A DNA stretch of 64,000 bases, from the NCBI RefSeq assembly GCF_011008845.1, contig NZ_JAAIWM010000008.1, positions 62,001 to 126,000 on the forward strand, read 5' to 3'. The notes below the pieces were generated by a model. The model searched no databases. It saw nothing but the letters and a program-made list of their open reading frames with translations, and was not told where the DNA came from. A program made the translations under genes and the position numbers. How positions within the stretch are numbered: position 1 is the first letter of the stretch; each line of letters begins with the position of its first letter. Below are positions 34,005 through 42,259 of this stretch, piece by piece. This DNA is from Bacillus mesophilus (GTDB lineage Bacteria > Bacillota > Bacilli > Bacillales > SA4).

Positions 34005-34268
34005 TTAACAGCAATTACCGGTATTCCCCATTAACGAAAGTCCTTGCTTATCTCCACTTAAATCTAAAACTAGATCATCCGTATTAGGTTTTATCTTAGG
34101 CTCTATTGCCACTAAAACCTCATTTATGGTTAGAACTTCATCTTCTGCTTTTGGCTCATCCAGAGCCAATCCAATTTGGGGTGCTCCTCAGCCAAATCCT
34201 GCAAAATAAATTCGAACCGTTTTTGAGTTTTGTTTCAAGAAATCTCTTGCTTCGTTTGTAACAATCAT
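34005..34268 (-). CDS. HesB/IscA-related protein with in-frame UGA (HesB-like selenoprotein)
   Basis: Reading from ATG 34268 gives 87 residues if TGA at 34190-34188 is read as Sec27: MIVTNEARDF...VRIYFAGFG-U-GAPQIGLALDEPKAEDEV, then 'INEVLVAIEP' and a C-terminal GNTGNCC. The Sec aligns with the first conserved cysteine of the HesB/IscA domain; a HesB-related selenoprotein family with exactly this G-U-G...GLALDEP pattern is known. A 7-bp hairpin with UGGAU loop follows the UGA. The ribosome binding site is GAAGGGA, and a strong terminator ends the unit. Family members are thought to act in Fe-S cluster or metal handling. With UGA as a stop the product would be a useless 26-mer. No neighbouring isc/suf genes. 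Confidence 0.93.
34151..34169 (-). promoter_or_regulatory. Putative bacterial SECIS hairpin of the HesB-like gene
   Basis: On the minus strand TTGGCTC-TGGAT-GAGCCAA is a perfect 7-bp stem with a 5-nt loop containing GG, starting 18 nt after the UGA (loop at 25 nt). The element lies within the coding region, encoding LALDEP, so conservation of protein and RNA coincide. Confidence 0.85.
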
Positions 34269-34406
34269 TATTATTCATTCCCTTCACGTTCTAAAAACTA
34301 GTTGATGTTATTATCATAGTTCACATTCCTATAGTATCAGATGTTTATACTAAAATTCCATTTAATTGTTTTTAATGTGATCAAAGTTTATATCATATAT
34401 TCTGCT

Positions 34407-34436
34407 TTGTACTAGTTATGTGGCATTTTTTATAAT
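34407..34436 (+). promoter_or_regulatory. Probable sigma-A promoter
   Basis: TTGTAC, 18-bp spacer, TATAAT; transcription would start near 34443, just before a strong Shine-Dalgarno and a 15-codon ORF. Bases 34269-34406 show no gene. Confidence 0.55.
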
Positions 34437-34460
34437 TCCATTTAAAAGGAGGGCGCAATA

Positions 34461-34508
34461 ATGGTTACGAAACTTAATTGTAATAACTTAAAGTCTTTAG
34501 TCACATAA
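34461..34508 (+). CDS. 15-codon ORF with near-ideal ribosome binding site
   Basis: AAAAGGAGGG lies about 8 nt before ATG 34461; the peptide is MVTKLNCNNLKSLVT, then TAA. It may be a leader peptide for the gene at 34597, a tiny functional peptide, or the stump of a truncated gene. Nothing in the residues identifies it. Confidence 0.35.
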   Translation: MVTKLNCNNLKSLVT

Positions 34509-34525
34509 AAAAAACAATTTATATT

Positions 34526-34547
34526 TTTATACACAAACCTGTATAAA
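34526..34547. promoter_or_regulatory. Operator-like palindrome upstream of the 56-residue ORF
   Basis: TTTATACA and TGTATAAA, exact 8-bp complements with a 6-nt spacer, 50 bp before the ATG at 34597. Possible regulator binding site. Confidence 0.4.
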
Positions 34548-34596
34548 TATGTTTAAAAATGGATAAATATAAAATAAGTAGAAAAGGAGGTTTGTG

Positions 34597-34767
34597 ATGG
34601 AAGCTAATATGAGTTTGGATGAAGTGAAAATGGGTATCCAGAGGTTAACGGCATTAGAAGAGAACTTAAGCAAAAAGAAGGTTAAGCTGCTACACCCTCA
34701 ATTAATGAGAAATGCACTGCACTATTTTCCGAATTGGGAAAGTGCAATTAAACAGAGTATCTCATAG
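34597..34767 (+). CDS. Hypothetical 56-residue helical protein
   Basis: ATG 34597 follows AAAAGGAGG at optimal distance. The product has a first helix 'SLDEVKMGIQRLTALEENLS' and a basic second part 'KKKVKLLHPQLMRNALHYFPNWESAIKQS'. The 'HPxLxRxAxHYFxxWExAI' pattern resembles a small helix-turn-helix-like module that I associate with mobile or phage-related DNA-binding proteins of bacilli, but this is uncertain. It is followed by a strong terminator. An accessory gene in a patchy stretch next to a pseudogene. Confidence 0.6.
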   Translation: MEANMSLDEVKMGIQRLTALEENLSKKKVKLLHPQLMRNALHYFPNWESAIKQSIS

Positions 34768-34846
34768 TGTTTCTACTTAAAAAAAATGATCACAATACTT
34801 CTCAGTAGTGAAAAATAAAATCATCTGCCATTAAACAGGTCAGTAA

Positions 34847-34879
34847 AAGGACAGAAATCATTCTAAGATTTCTGTCCTT
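34847..34879 (+). terminator. Rho-independent terminator
   Basis: AAGGACAGAAATC and complement (13 bp) with 7-nt loop. Confidence 0.85.
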
Positions 34880-34970
34880 CTTAACGTAGTCCTATTTTAT
34901 AGAGAATTCCTACTATTTTTTTGGAAAATAACCCCTTTTTCTATATTTACATTTTCTTGCTTTTAAATTA

Positions 34971-34992
34971 TTATCATTATTGATAATGATAA
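34971..34992. promoter_or_regulatory. 22-bp perfect palindrome upstream of the HTH regulator
   Basis: TTATCATTAT-TG-ATAATGATAA ends 13 bp before ATG 35006 and overlaps the likely promoter. GATAATGATAA is also found in Fur-box half-sites, so either autoregulation by the encoded HTH protein or a Fur/metal regulator is possible. Confidence 0.55.
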
Positions 34993-35005
34993 ATGGAGGA
35001 AACGA

Positions 35006-35539
35006 ATGAGTGAATCAAAAGCAGATCTTTTACTACACCCCATTAGGATGAGGATTCTCCAGTCGTTAATTAATGAATCCCTAAGTGCCCAGCAAATGAG
35101 GGAGAAATTGCCGGAAGTCCCACAAGCAACCTTTTATCGTCACCTCAAGAAACTCTATGAGTCAGGAACTATATTTGTAACGGATGAACAGCCAATACGT
35201 GGAACGATAGAAAAGGTCTACTCTCTTTCTCCAAATAATTCTCAGATCAATAATGGAGACCTTTCCGAATATACGAAGGATCAACACTTGGAGCTTTTTA
35301 TGAAATATATGGCCAATTTGCTTTCAGAGTATGAACAATATGTATCACAGGGTTCATTTGATTTTGAAAAAGATGGCGTTTCATTAAGGCAAGCAACGAT
35401 CTTTTTATCTGACGAAGAGTTTAAGGATTTTCTGCAAGAGGTTAGTCAAGCCTATGCAAAGGTGATAAAAAACCAACCTTCACCTAATAGAAAGAAAAGA
35501 ACCTTTGCCAATATAATTATTCCAGGAATAAACCAATAA
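35006..35539 (+). CDS. ArsR-like helix-turn-helix transcriptional regulator
   Basis: A 177-residue protein with an N-terminal winged helix (~5-75): 'LLLHPIRMRILQSLINESLSAQQMREKLPEVPQATFYRHLKKLYESGTI', an HTH_20/ArsR-type fold that lacks metal-binding cysteines. The C-terminal half is helical and probably a dimerisation/ligand domain. RBS TGGAGGAA. It precedes an alpha/beta hydrolase by 15 bp, a recurrent pairing in bacilli, so it probably represses the two-gene operon through the palindrome upstream of itself. Confidence 0.85.
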   Translation: MSESKADLLLHPIRMRILQSLINESLSAQQMREKLPEVPQATFYRHLKKLYESGTIFVTDEQPIRGTIEKVYSLSPNNSQINNGDLSEYTKDQHLELFMKYMANLLSEYEQYVSQGSFDFEKDGVSLRQATIFLSDEEFKDFLQEVSQAYAKVIKNQPSPNRKKRTFANIIIPGINQ

Positions 35540-35554
35540 GGGGAGAGATCTAGA

Positions 35555-36502
35555 ATGAAAGAAATAGAGGTTACTATAGCTTCTGTTGTTACATTACGAG
35601 GAACTATGGCTATACCAGATGGAGAAAATCAGAAACTGCCTGCAGTCATCATCATACCAGGCTCAGGTAAACTAGACCGGAATGGTAAAGTAAATAAGAA
35701 GATGGATCTCCAAGTGTATCGACAACTAGCCCATTTTATATCCAAGTTAGGTTTTATTACACTTCGGTATGACAAACGAGGTGTGGGAGAAAGTGAAGGG
35801 GATTTTTTTGAAACTGGAATGTGGGATTTAGTCAATGACGCTAAAGAGGGTATTAATTTTTTAAAGAAGTGCCCAGAAGTGGATGCTGAAAAGATTATTG
35901 TGCTAGGTCATAGCGAAGGTGCAATGATTGCTACAGCAATTGCTGTAAGGGAGCCTATTGGGGGACTAATCTTATTATCTGGAGCAGTTGAAAGGTTAGA
36001 AGAAGCCTTAATGCGACAACGTGAGCTTGTGACAAAGGATATACTAGCCGCAAAAGGATTTCTTGGCTGGTTGTTAAGATTGCTAGGAACTCATAAAAAA
36101 GTTGAAAAGCAGGCTCAAAAGTTCTTGGGTAAACTGATGGATTCAAAGGAAGATGTAATAAAGGTTCAGTTTCAAAAGATTAATGCTAAATGGTTCCGAG
36201 AGCACTTTGCTTATAATGTTCGTGAAGACCTTGGAAAGATAGATACACGTACTCTAGCTATTACTGGTGAGCGAGATATACAAGCTAACCCAGACGTCAT
36301 TAGTAGGCTATCAAACTATGTAAAAGGCGAATCGGACTACTATGTTATTCCAAATATGGGTCACTCATTAAAGATGCAAGAAGCAACTTCTACTATGTTT
36401 ACAGTGAAGAAGGACCTTATTAAGGAATCAGGACAACCGTTACATCCAGAATTGGAAATAACGCTCCAGAAATGGCTTGAAAAGTATTATCTAGAGGGTT
36501 AG
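35555..36502 (+). CDS. Alpha/beta hydrolase (serine esterase/peptidase-like)
   Basis: A 315-residue cytosolic alpha/beta hydrolase. 'VIIIPGSGKLDRNG' is the oxyanion region, 'RYDKRGVGESEGDF' follows, nucleophile Ser120 sits in GHSEGA, an acid is likely in 'TGERDIQANPD', and the catalytic His is in 'NMGHSLK'. It resembles the prolyl-oligopeptidase-like/BAAT-type hydrolases encoded beside HTH regulators. RBS is GGGGAGAG. It shares an operon with the regulator; substrate unknown. Confidence 0.88.
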   Translation: MKEIEVTIASVVTLRGTMAIPDGENQKLPAVIIIPGSGKLDRNGKVNKKMDLQVYRQLAHFISKLGFITLRYDKRGVGESEGDFFETGMWDLVNDAKEGINFLKKCPEVDAEKIIVLGHSEGAMIATAIAVREPIGGLILLSGAVERLEEALMRQRELVTKDILAAKGFLGWLLRLLGTHKKVEKQAQKFLGKLMDSKEDVIKVQFQKINAKWFREHFAYNVREDLGKIDTRTLAITGERDIQANPDVISRLSNYVKGESDYYVIPNMGHSLKMQEATSTMFTVKKDLIKESGQPLHPELEITLQKWLEKYYLEG

Positions 36503-36542
36503 AATTTATTAGTTAGAAAAATGTAAAATTTTGGGGTGTGAA

Positions 36543-37685
36543 ATGGAGAAAAATAGTTATGAACAAAAGAGGCGATATGATTTAGATTGGATTCGTGTTC
36601 TAGCAACATTAGTTGTTTTCCTTTACCACTGTTCGATGTTCTTTAATCCGTTTCCTTGGCATATCAAAAATAGTGAGCTGAATTCATCTTGGGTTTTAGT
36701 TTTTTCTCTATTTGTAGGATCCTGGATCATGCCTATATTCTTTGTTATTTCAGGAATTAGTATGGTATACGCTCTTCGAAAGCGAAAACTACTTACCTTT
36801 ATAAAGGAACGGTTTGTGCGGCTAGGAGTACCTCTTATAATGGGGGTATTACTTTTAACTCCACCTCAAATTTACATAGAGAGGATTGTTAACAACCAAT
36901 TCAAAGGTGACTTTCTAGGATTTTATCCTCACTTCTTTGATGGGGTTTATCTAGATTTCGGTGGCACTGGGAATTTTGCCTTCTTTGGTTTGCATTTATG
37001 GTACTTGCTTGTATTGTTACTTTTCTCCTTACTTTGTTTACCACTTTTTAAAAAGTTCCCTAGTTTTAAGAAGGTGGGAACCATCCATTTTCTAACTCCA
37101 CCTCTATTACTATTTTTAGCTGGAGTAGTGAATACACAAAAACTAGGTGGTTGGGATTTATTTATTTATTTACTTCTTTTTATATATGGATTCTATTTCT
37201 TTTCCAGTCCGACATTCGTGTTGACAAATAAAAGACTAATAAAATACTCTATACTGGTCGCTGTTGCATCCACTTTGATATACATCGTATGGTTTATGAA
37301 CCATTACCCACAACATGGGTCTATTGAAAGTACGATTTTCTATGGAATTCGAACACTTAACTGTTGGTCTCTTTTACTAATCATATTCTATCTGGCTAAC
37401 AAGTTTTTATCACATAATAGCCATTTCTTACAATACGGAAGTGAAGCATCTATGCCTTTTTATGTGATTCATCAACCTGTTATCGTAATTGTTGGTTACT
37501 TCATACATGATTTAAATTGGGCAATACCTGTTAAGCTACTCATTCTAATTGGAATTTCTTTTGCCTTCAATATACTAATCTATCATTTTGTGATTCGTCA
37601 CCTATCTGTCACCCGGATTATATTTGGTTTAAAATCAAAAGAAACAAAACAAGTGGGAGATACGGAGAAATTGTCTATTAGGTAA
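36543..37685 (+). CDS. Acyltransferase family 3 membrane protein
   Basis: A 380-residue protein with about ten helices of the acyltransferase-3/OafA fold: 'RRYDLDWIRVLATLVVFLYHCSMFFNPF' at the N-terminus with the catalytic His of the family's first helix, and 'FVISGISMVYALRKRKLLTFIKERFVRLGVPL', a conserved cytoplasmic Arg-rich loop. Such enzymes O-acylate extracytoplasmic sugars or lipids. ATG 36543 has GGGGTG; the frame could open at TTG 36531. It follows the hydrolase by 40 bp and may be co-transcribed. Confidence 0.85.
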   Translation: MEKNSYEQKRRYDLDWIRVLATLVVFLYHCSMFFNPFPWHIKNSELNSSWVLVFSLFVGSWIMPIFFVISGISMVYALRKRKLLTFIKERFVRLGVPLIMGVLLLTPPQIYIERIVNNQFKGDFLGFYPHFFDGVYLDFGGTGNFAFFGLHLWYLLVLLLFSLLCLPLFKKFPSFKKVGTIHFLTPPLLLFLAGVVNTQKLGGWDLFIYLLLFIYGFYFFSSPTFVLTNKRLIKYSILVAVASTLIYIVWFMNHYPQHGSIESTIFYGIRTLNCWSLLLIIFYLANKFLSHNSHFLQYGSEASMPFYVIHQPVIVIVGYFIHDLNWAIPVKLLILIGISFAFNILIYHFVIRHLSVTRIIFGLKSKETKQVGDTEKLSIR

Positions 37686-37798
37686 TATATAAAACAAGCT
37701 TGAATAAATTGAGGTAATACGCTTTTTAAGAAATCATGTTTTTATGTTACAGTTGAATTGCTCAAATTGGTATGTTAAGAAAGGAAGAAACATTCATT

Positions 37799-38497
37799 AT
37801 GAAAACAATCGGCTTAATAGGCGGAATGAGCTGGGAATCTTCAGTAGGATATTATCGTGTGATTAATGAAGAGGTTAAAAGAAGGCTAGGAGGATTACAT
37901 TCAGCAACATGTATTCTTTTTAGTGTTGATTTTGAAGAGATTGAACGTTATCAAGCAGAAGGTGATTGGGTAAGTGCTGGTAATAAGCTTGCTGAAGTGG
38001 CACAGTCATTAGAAAAGGCAGGAGCAGAGTTCATTATTATTTGTACAAATACGATGCATAAAGTAATTCATTTTATAGAAGAAAAAATAACGATCCCAAT
38101 TTTACATATTGCAGATGCTACAGCTAAAGAAATTCATAAGTCTAAGATTCAAAAAGTTGGTTTACTTGGCACAAAGTATACAATGGAACAGGATTTTTAC
38201 AAATCACGTCTCGAATCTAATAATCTTGCTGTTATGGTACCAACAGAAGCGGATCGCGTCCGTTTAAATAACATCATCTTTAACGAATTATGTCTAGGTA
38301 AAATAGAGCAAGATTCTAGGGAGTTTCTTAAGAAAGTTATTGATAGTTTAGTTGATAGAGGAGCAGAAGGAATCATCCTAGGTTGTACGGAAATTGGCTT
38401 ACTCATTATGGCTGAAGATGTAAACGTCCCATTATATGATACAGCTCTTATTCATGCGGTGGAGGCAGTCCACTTCTCATTAGGAATTGATGAGTAA
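37799..38497 (+). CDS. Aspartate/glutamate racemase family protein
   Basis: A 232-residue cofactor-independent racemase: N-terminal MKTIGLIGGMSWESS, catalytic Cys82 in ICTNTMHK and Cys196 in LGCTEIGLL. The pattern is that of aspartate racemase/YgeA-type enzymes. It would supply or remove D-aspartate or D-glutamate. The start ATG 37799 is set by the family N-terminus; AAAGGAAG lies 11 nt upstream. An upstream in-frame ATG at 37772 would add nine unlikely residues. Confidence 0.9.
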   Translation: MKTIGLIGGMSWESSVGYYRVINEEVKRRLGGLHSATCILFSVDFEEIERYQAEGDWVSAGNKLAEVAQSLEKAGAEFIIICTNTMHKVIHFIEEKITIPILHIADATAKEIHKSKIQKVGLLGTKYTMEQDFYKSRLESNNLAVMVPTEADRVRLNNIIFNELCLGKIEQDSREFLKKVIDSLVDRGAEGIILGCTEIGLLIMAEDVNVPLYDTALIHAVEAVHFSLGIDE

Positions 38498-38537
38498 TTT
38501 TAAAATAGACAAAATGTAAGGAAAATAGGAGGAATCA

Positions 38538-39344
38538 ATGGAAGAGTTAATGATCATACTTAAGTACGCCTTTCTAGGTGCGCTACAAGGTTTTACAGAA
38601 CCCATACCAATCTCATCGAGTGGTCATCTGGTTTTAGCCCAAGAATATTTTGGACTGAGTGTATCTGAGAATGATTTCAGTTTTGAGGTTTTGATGAATT
38701 TTGCATCATTACTTGCAGTCTTACTTATTTACCGAAATGATCTAACAAGATTAACAGAAAACGGTTTGAAATATATGACCAAAAGAGACTCAGCCTATAA
38801 AACTGATTTTATGTTCATTGTTTATCTCATAGTTGGTACAATACCAGCTGGTGTAATTGGATTATTGCTTGAAGATCAAATTTCCGCATCATTTAGGGGA
38901 ATTGCTCCGATTGGTGGTGCTCTAATAGTGACTGGTCTAGCACTATGGTTAATTAGAAATTTAAAAGGCCGAAAGAGTGATCGTAACCTTACTTTAAAAG
39001 ATGCGCTAATCGTTGGGTTTGCTCAAGCTGTAGCGTTAATACCAGGAATAAGCAGGTCAGGAGCAACGATCGTTGCAGCCATGGGAATCGGAATGAAAAG
39101 GGAAACAGCCTTGAGATTTTCATTTTTATTATATATTCCTGTGAGTTTAGGAACCATCGTGCTAAAAATAAACGACATGAATGTTGGGGACATGCTGATT
39201 CCTTATTTAATTGCCTTTATTTTTTCATTTGTATTATCATATTTCTCCCTTAAATGGTTTATGGGCCTAATGGAGCGTGGCAATTTAAAATACTTTGCGT
39301 ATTATTGTTTTGTAGTAGGTTCTTTCATCTTAATTACTACGTAA
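38538..39344 (+). CDS. uppP: Undecaprenyl-diphosphatase UppP/BacA
   Basis: A 268-residue integral membrane phosphatase recycling undecaprenyl pyrophosphate for wall synthesis; overproduction confers bacitracin resistance. Conserved motifs: '[22 protein letters not shown]' (E/Q-rich motif 1 with Ser-Ser-Ser-Gly-His) and '[13 protein letters not shown]' (PGxSRSGAT). About eight helices. RBS is TAGGAGGA. It starts 40 bp after the racemase gene. The third position of motif 1 (FTEP) is normal in this family. Confidence 0.93.
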   Translation: MEELMIILKYAFLGALQGFTEPIPISSSGHLVLAQEYFGLSVSENDFSFEVLMNFASLLAVLLIYRNDLTRLTENGLKYMTKRDSAYKTDFMFIVYLIVGTIPAGVIGLLLEDQISASFRGIAPIGGALIVTGLALWLIRNLKGRKSDRNLTLKDALIVGFAQAVALIPGISRSGATIVAAMGIGMKRETALRFSFLLYIPVSLGTIVLKINDMNVGDMLIPYLIAFIFSFVLSYFSLKWFMGLMERGNLKYFAYYCFVVGSFILITT

Positions 39345-39431
39345 ATGTAGCTAAAGTTTATGAGGGGTTGTCGTTAAGGCAATCCCATTATATTTAGTGA
39401 GACTCATTAGAGCAAAGGAGTGGTTTGAAAA

Positions 39432-40091
39432 TTGATTATTAACAAAAAATATTTGTATCTATTTTTTGTTTTATTTATTTCTTCTATGGTTTTAAACTTT
39501 CCCTTTCCACACGGGAATCCACTAGGTCAAACAGCAAGTTCAATCTTAAATATACCGATTAAAACTTCAAATGGATTACATTATGTAGGCATTACTGCAT
39601 TACTACTGCTAATAGTAAGCCTCTTTTTTCTTGTTAAAGCACTAAAGAAATATAAAGCAAGGGTCACCCTTATTGCCATTGCAGTTGCTATATTCGCACC
39701 ACTGTTACTGGTTGATCTATTTCAAAAGACATTTGCAACTGGTATTTATGCTATTTCGTATGAGCGTGAGGAGAGTGTATGCAATTTTGAAATGGTTAAT
39801 GGAAAGACATTGCATGGACTCTGCGAGCTTACTCTTCAAAATAACAGCGAGGATCAAGTTGGATTTTCGATTGACTTTTATGAAGAGTACCTTTTTGAAG
39901 ATAACCTACCAATGGTATATCTTATGAATAATAGCGCGCCTTATGTAGTTTCGTTAAATGGAAAAGAAAAAAAACGGTTGAAGCTGGAGACTACTATTGC
40001 TGTGTCAAATATGAGTATTCTCATACAAAGTGGCGAATCTAGGTTTGTTAATATAATCATTAGGTCAGGTGATAAGACTAGAAGATTATAA
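39432..40091 (+). CDS. Hypothetical membrane-anchored protein (219 aa)
   Basis: Three hydrophobic segments (residues ~5-22, ~50-67, ~75-93) precede a ~120-residue extracytoplasmic beta-rich domain ('CNFEMVNGKTLHGLCELTLQNNSEDQVGFSIDFYEEY'), a layout seen in several bacillary proteins with an immunoglobulin-like outer domain. I do not know the family. The start TTG 39432 has AAAGGAG 11 nt upstream; no ATG is suitable. It may follow uppP on the same transcript. Confidence 0.68.
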   Translation: MIINKKYLYLFFVLFISSMVLNFPFPHGNPLGQTASSILNIPIKTSNGLHYVGITALLLLIVSLFFLVKALKKYKARVTLIAIAVAIFAPLLLVDLFQKTFATGIYAISYEREESVCNFEMVNGKTLHGLCELTLQNNSEDQVGFSIDFYEEYLFEDNLPMVYLMNNSAPYVVSLNGKEKKRLKLETTIAVSNMSILIQSGESRFVNIIIRSGDKTRRL

Positions 40092-40098
40092 GAGGTTG

Positions 40099-40132
40099 AA
40101 GCATAATCAAACCTTTGTGTGATCATGCTTCT
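40099..40132. terminator. Weak hairpin between converging genes
   Basis: GAAGCATAATCA pairs with TGATCATGCTTC with one mismatch; no long T-run. Confidence 0.4.
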
Positions 40133-40155
40133 GTGTAAAACAAAGATATATTAAA

Positions 40156-40944
40156 TTAAATTGAATATAGTCCGCCATTAATTTCTACGAATTGATCGGA
40201 ATCTAGTCCTGCTATTTTACATATGAATGGCTTTTCACCTTTATCTTCAATAAAATTTATTAACTCCTGTGTATTAGGCTCGTAAAATCTTAAACTAAAG
40301 TCCTGTAGAACTAACTCAAAATAAGAACCTACTTTATCCTTTTCTGATTGGATGGGAATAGGTAAGTCTAATAGTGAAGCATACCTCTGTACAACAGATA
40401 CTGAATCTTTTACAGCTAGTCCAATATAGGAAATAGATGAGGCCTTGTTAGAGTGAACCATCAAATTCCTCATTTCTTTAGTACGGTCTTGATCACCTTT
40501 TCCCCATTGAATAAAAAACGGTGAACGAAGAGACTGTTCTTCTTCATCTTCAATGAAAAGCATTGCCCAGCTAAGAGTTGTTCCGTCCTCTTTTTTACGA
40601 CTTCCTTCAACTGGACCCACCGTTTGTAATCCCTTTTTCTGTAGAGATAGTTTCAATGAGTCAATGTCATCTGTTCGGAAAGCGAGCTGTGAGAATCCTT
40701 CAGTAGGAAAATCTTTTAAAATTTGTTGAATCAAAATACTATCAGAAGATTCCGCAATGCTATGATCTGTAAAACCAATCCATTCAATGTAGCGAAGCTC
40801 CTGAAAGTAACAGAGTGAATTATATGTACCCCAATTTGGATGATTTCCACCCTTTATGGCATGAAACCCAAGTTTCAGAAATTCCTCTCTAGCTGCATTT
40901 GGTTCTTTTGTGAAATGAACAAGATGATCAAAAACAATTGACAT
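40156..40944 (-). CDS. VOC family protein (glyoxalase-like)
   Basis: A 262-residue protein with an N-terminal vicinal-oxygen-chelate half 'IVFDHLVHFTKEPNAAREEFLKLGFHAIKGGNHPNWGTYNSLCYF', the signature of the Glyoxalase-like domain 3 group in bacilli, and a second VOC-like half after residue ~160. Substrate is unknown. ATG 40944 has AAAGGAGTG before it; the frame extends to GTG 40953 but that overlaps the ribosome binding site. Monocistronic. Confidence 0.85.
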   Translation of the reverse strand: MSIVFDHLVHFTKEPNAAREEFLKLGFHAIKGGNHPNWGTYNSLCYFQELRYIEWIGFTDHSIAESSDSILIQQILKDFPTEGFSQLAFRTDDIDSLKLSLQKKGLQTVGPVEGSRKKEDGTTLSWAMLFIEDEEEQSLRSPFFIQWGKGDQDRTKEMRNLMVHSNKASSISYIGLAVKDSVSVVQRYASLLDLPIPIQSEKDKVGSYFELVLQDFSLRFYEPNTQELINFIEDKGEKPFICKIAGLDSDQFVEINGGLYSI

Positions 40945-41047
40945 GATAATCACTCCTTTTAAACAAAATTTTGTTACAGATTGTTAAAATAGTCAAACAA
41001 TTAGATAGAAGATGGTAAACTAGAAGAAAATTGAAAAGGTGTTGAGT

Positions 41048-42169
41048 ATGAATATTATTGTTGCACCAGATTCCTTTAAAGGGAGCTTAACATCCTTAGA
41101 AGCAGGGTCAGCTATTAAAAAAGGCGTCTTAAGTGAAATCCCTCAGGCAAATATCGAAGTGATACCAATGGCTGATGGAGGGGAAGGGACCCTCAGTACC
41201 CTTTTATTTGCAACAAAGGGTAGTCGCTTCAAAGTAGATGTGATGGGTCCGCTTGGTAAAAGAGTTGAAACTCAGTATGGAGTTTTAGGGAATGGTGACA
41301 CAGTTGTCATAGAAATGGCTTTGATATCGGGTCTACCTATGGTACCTGAGGGTCAACGCAACCCTTTGTATACAACAACATTCGGAATTGGAGAAGTCAT
41401 TCTAGAAGCAATCAATTCTGGATATCGAAAATTTATTATTGGATTAGGAGGAAGCGCAACTAACGATGGAGGTTTAGGTATGCTACAAGCACTCGGTGTA
41501 ACATTCCTTAACGATTATGGTCATAGCGTGAGACCTTTTGGAGAATCCGTATCAGAGGTCACAATCGTCGACTACTCAACTTTAGATTCTAGAGTGAAAG
41601 AATGTAGCTTTCAAATTGCAAGTGATGTAGAAAATCCTCTTTGTGGACCAAACGGAGCATCAGCGGTTTTTGGCCCTCAAAAAGGTGCTGACCAAGAAAT
41701 CGTTCAGTTTTTAGATAAAGCTCTTTCAAAGTTTGCTAGCTTAGTAGAAAAAGAGATTAAGACTAGCTTTGCAGAAGTTGAGGGAGCAGGAGCTGCAGGT
41801 GGGCTCGGGTTTGCCTTTCTAACAATTGGTGGAGAAATTGTCTCTGGAGCCAAGTTAATAGGGGAGGCAACAGGCTTAAAAGATAAAATCTTGAAGTCTG
41901 ATTTAGTGATAACAGGAGAGGGGCAGAGTGATTTTCAAACCCTTTTCGGAAAGGTACCGGGTTACATCGGAAAGCTAGCATTTGAACAAAATGTAAACGC
42001 TGTTTTGATTTCCGGTAGCTTAGGAAAAGGCTATGAGAAATTATACGATTATTTCCTAAGCTGTGATTCAATTTCTACAGGGCCAATGTCTCTACAAGAA
42101 AGTATGCTAAATGCAGAAGAGCTTTTATATAAAAAGGCAAAAAATCTTGCTAGATTACTGGCAAGATAA
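41048..42169 (+). CDS. Glycerate kinase (GlxK/GarK family)
   Basis: A 373-residue type-II glycerate kinase phosphorylating D-glycerate to 2-phosphoglycerate (some members form the 3-phosphate). Family motifs: 'IIVAPDSFKGSLTSLEAG', 'PMADGGEGT', 'IGLGGSATNDGGLGMLQALG', 'GAAGGLGFAF' and 'VITGEGQSDFQT'. ATG 41048 lies six nt behind AAGGTG. Single gene, with no glyoxylate genes beside it. Ends before a hairpin shared with rluF. Confidence 0.93.
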   Translation: MNIIVAPDSFKGSLTSLEAGSAIKKGVLSEIPQANIEVIPMADGGEGTLSTLLFATKGSRFKVDVMGPLGKRVETQYGVLGNGDTVVIEMALISGLPMVPEGQRNPLYTTTFGIGEVILEAINSGYRKFIIGLGGSATNDGGLGMLQALGVTFLNDYGHSVRPFGESVSEVTIVDYSTLDSRVKECSFQIASDVENPLCGPNGASAVFGPQKGADQEIVQFLDKALSKFASLVEKEIKTSFAEVEGAGAAGGLGFAFLTIGGEIVSGAKLIGEATGLKDKILKSDLVITGEGQSDFQTLFGKVPGYIGKLAFEQNVNAVLISGSLGKGYEKLYDYFLSCDSISTGPMSLQESMLNAEELLYKKAKNLARLLAR

Positions 42170-42234
42170 GGGCTGCCAATAAGGCACAACTATGGCTGCC
42201 TAAGTATAAAATGGTAGTTTTGTATAAGTGAAAA

Positions 42235-42259
42235 CTCCCTTCGTTGAAGGGAGCTTTTT
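42235..42259. terminator. Terminator between glycerate kinase and rluF
   Basis: CTCCCTTC/GAAGGGAG stem with GTT loop and TTTTT; can act on both strands. Confidence 0.85.

Noticed and set aside
39426..39428. TGA just upstream of the TTG start of the 219-residue protein as a third Sec codon
   Set aside because: The only upstream start in that frame is two codons away, there is no conserved cysteine context, and the TTG has a usable ribosome binding site.
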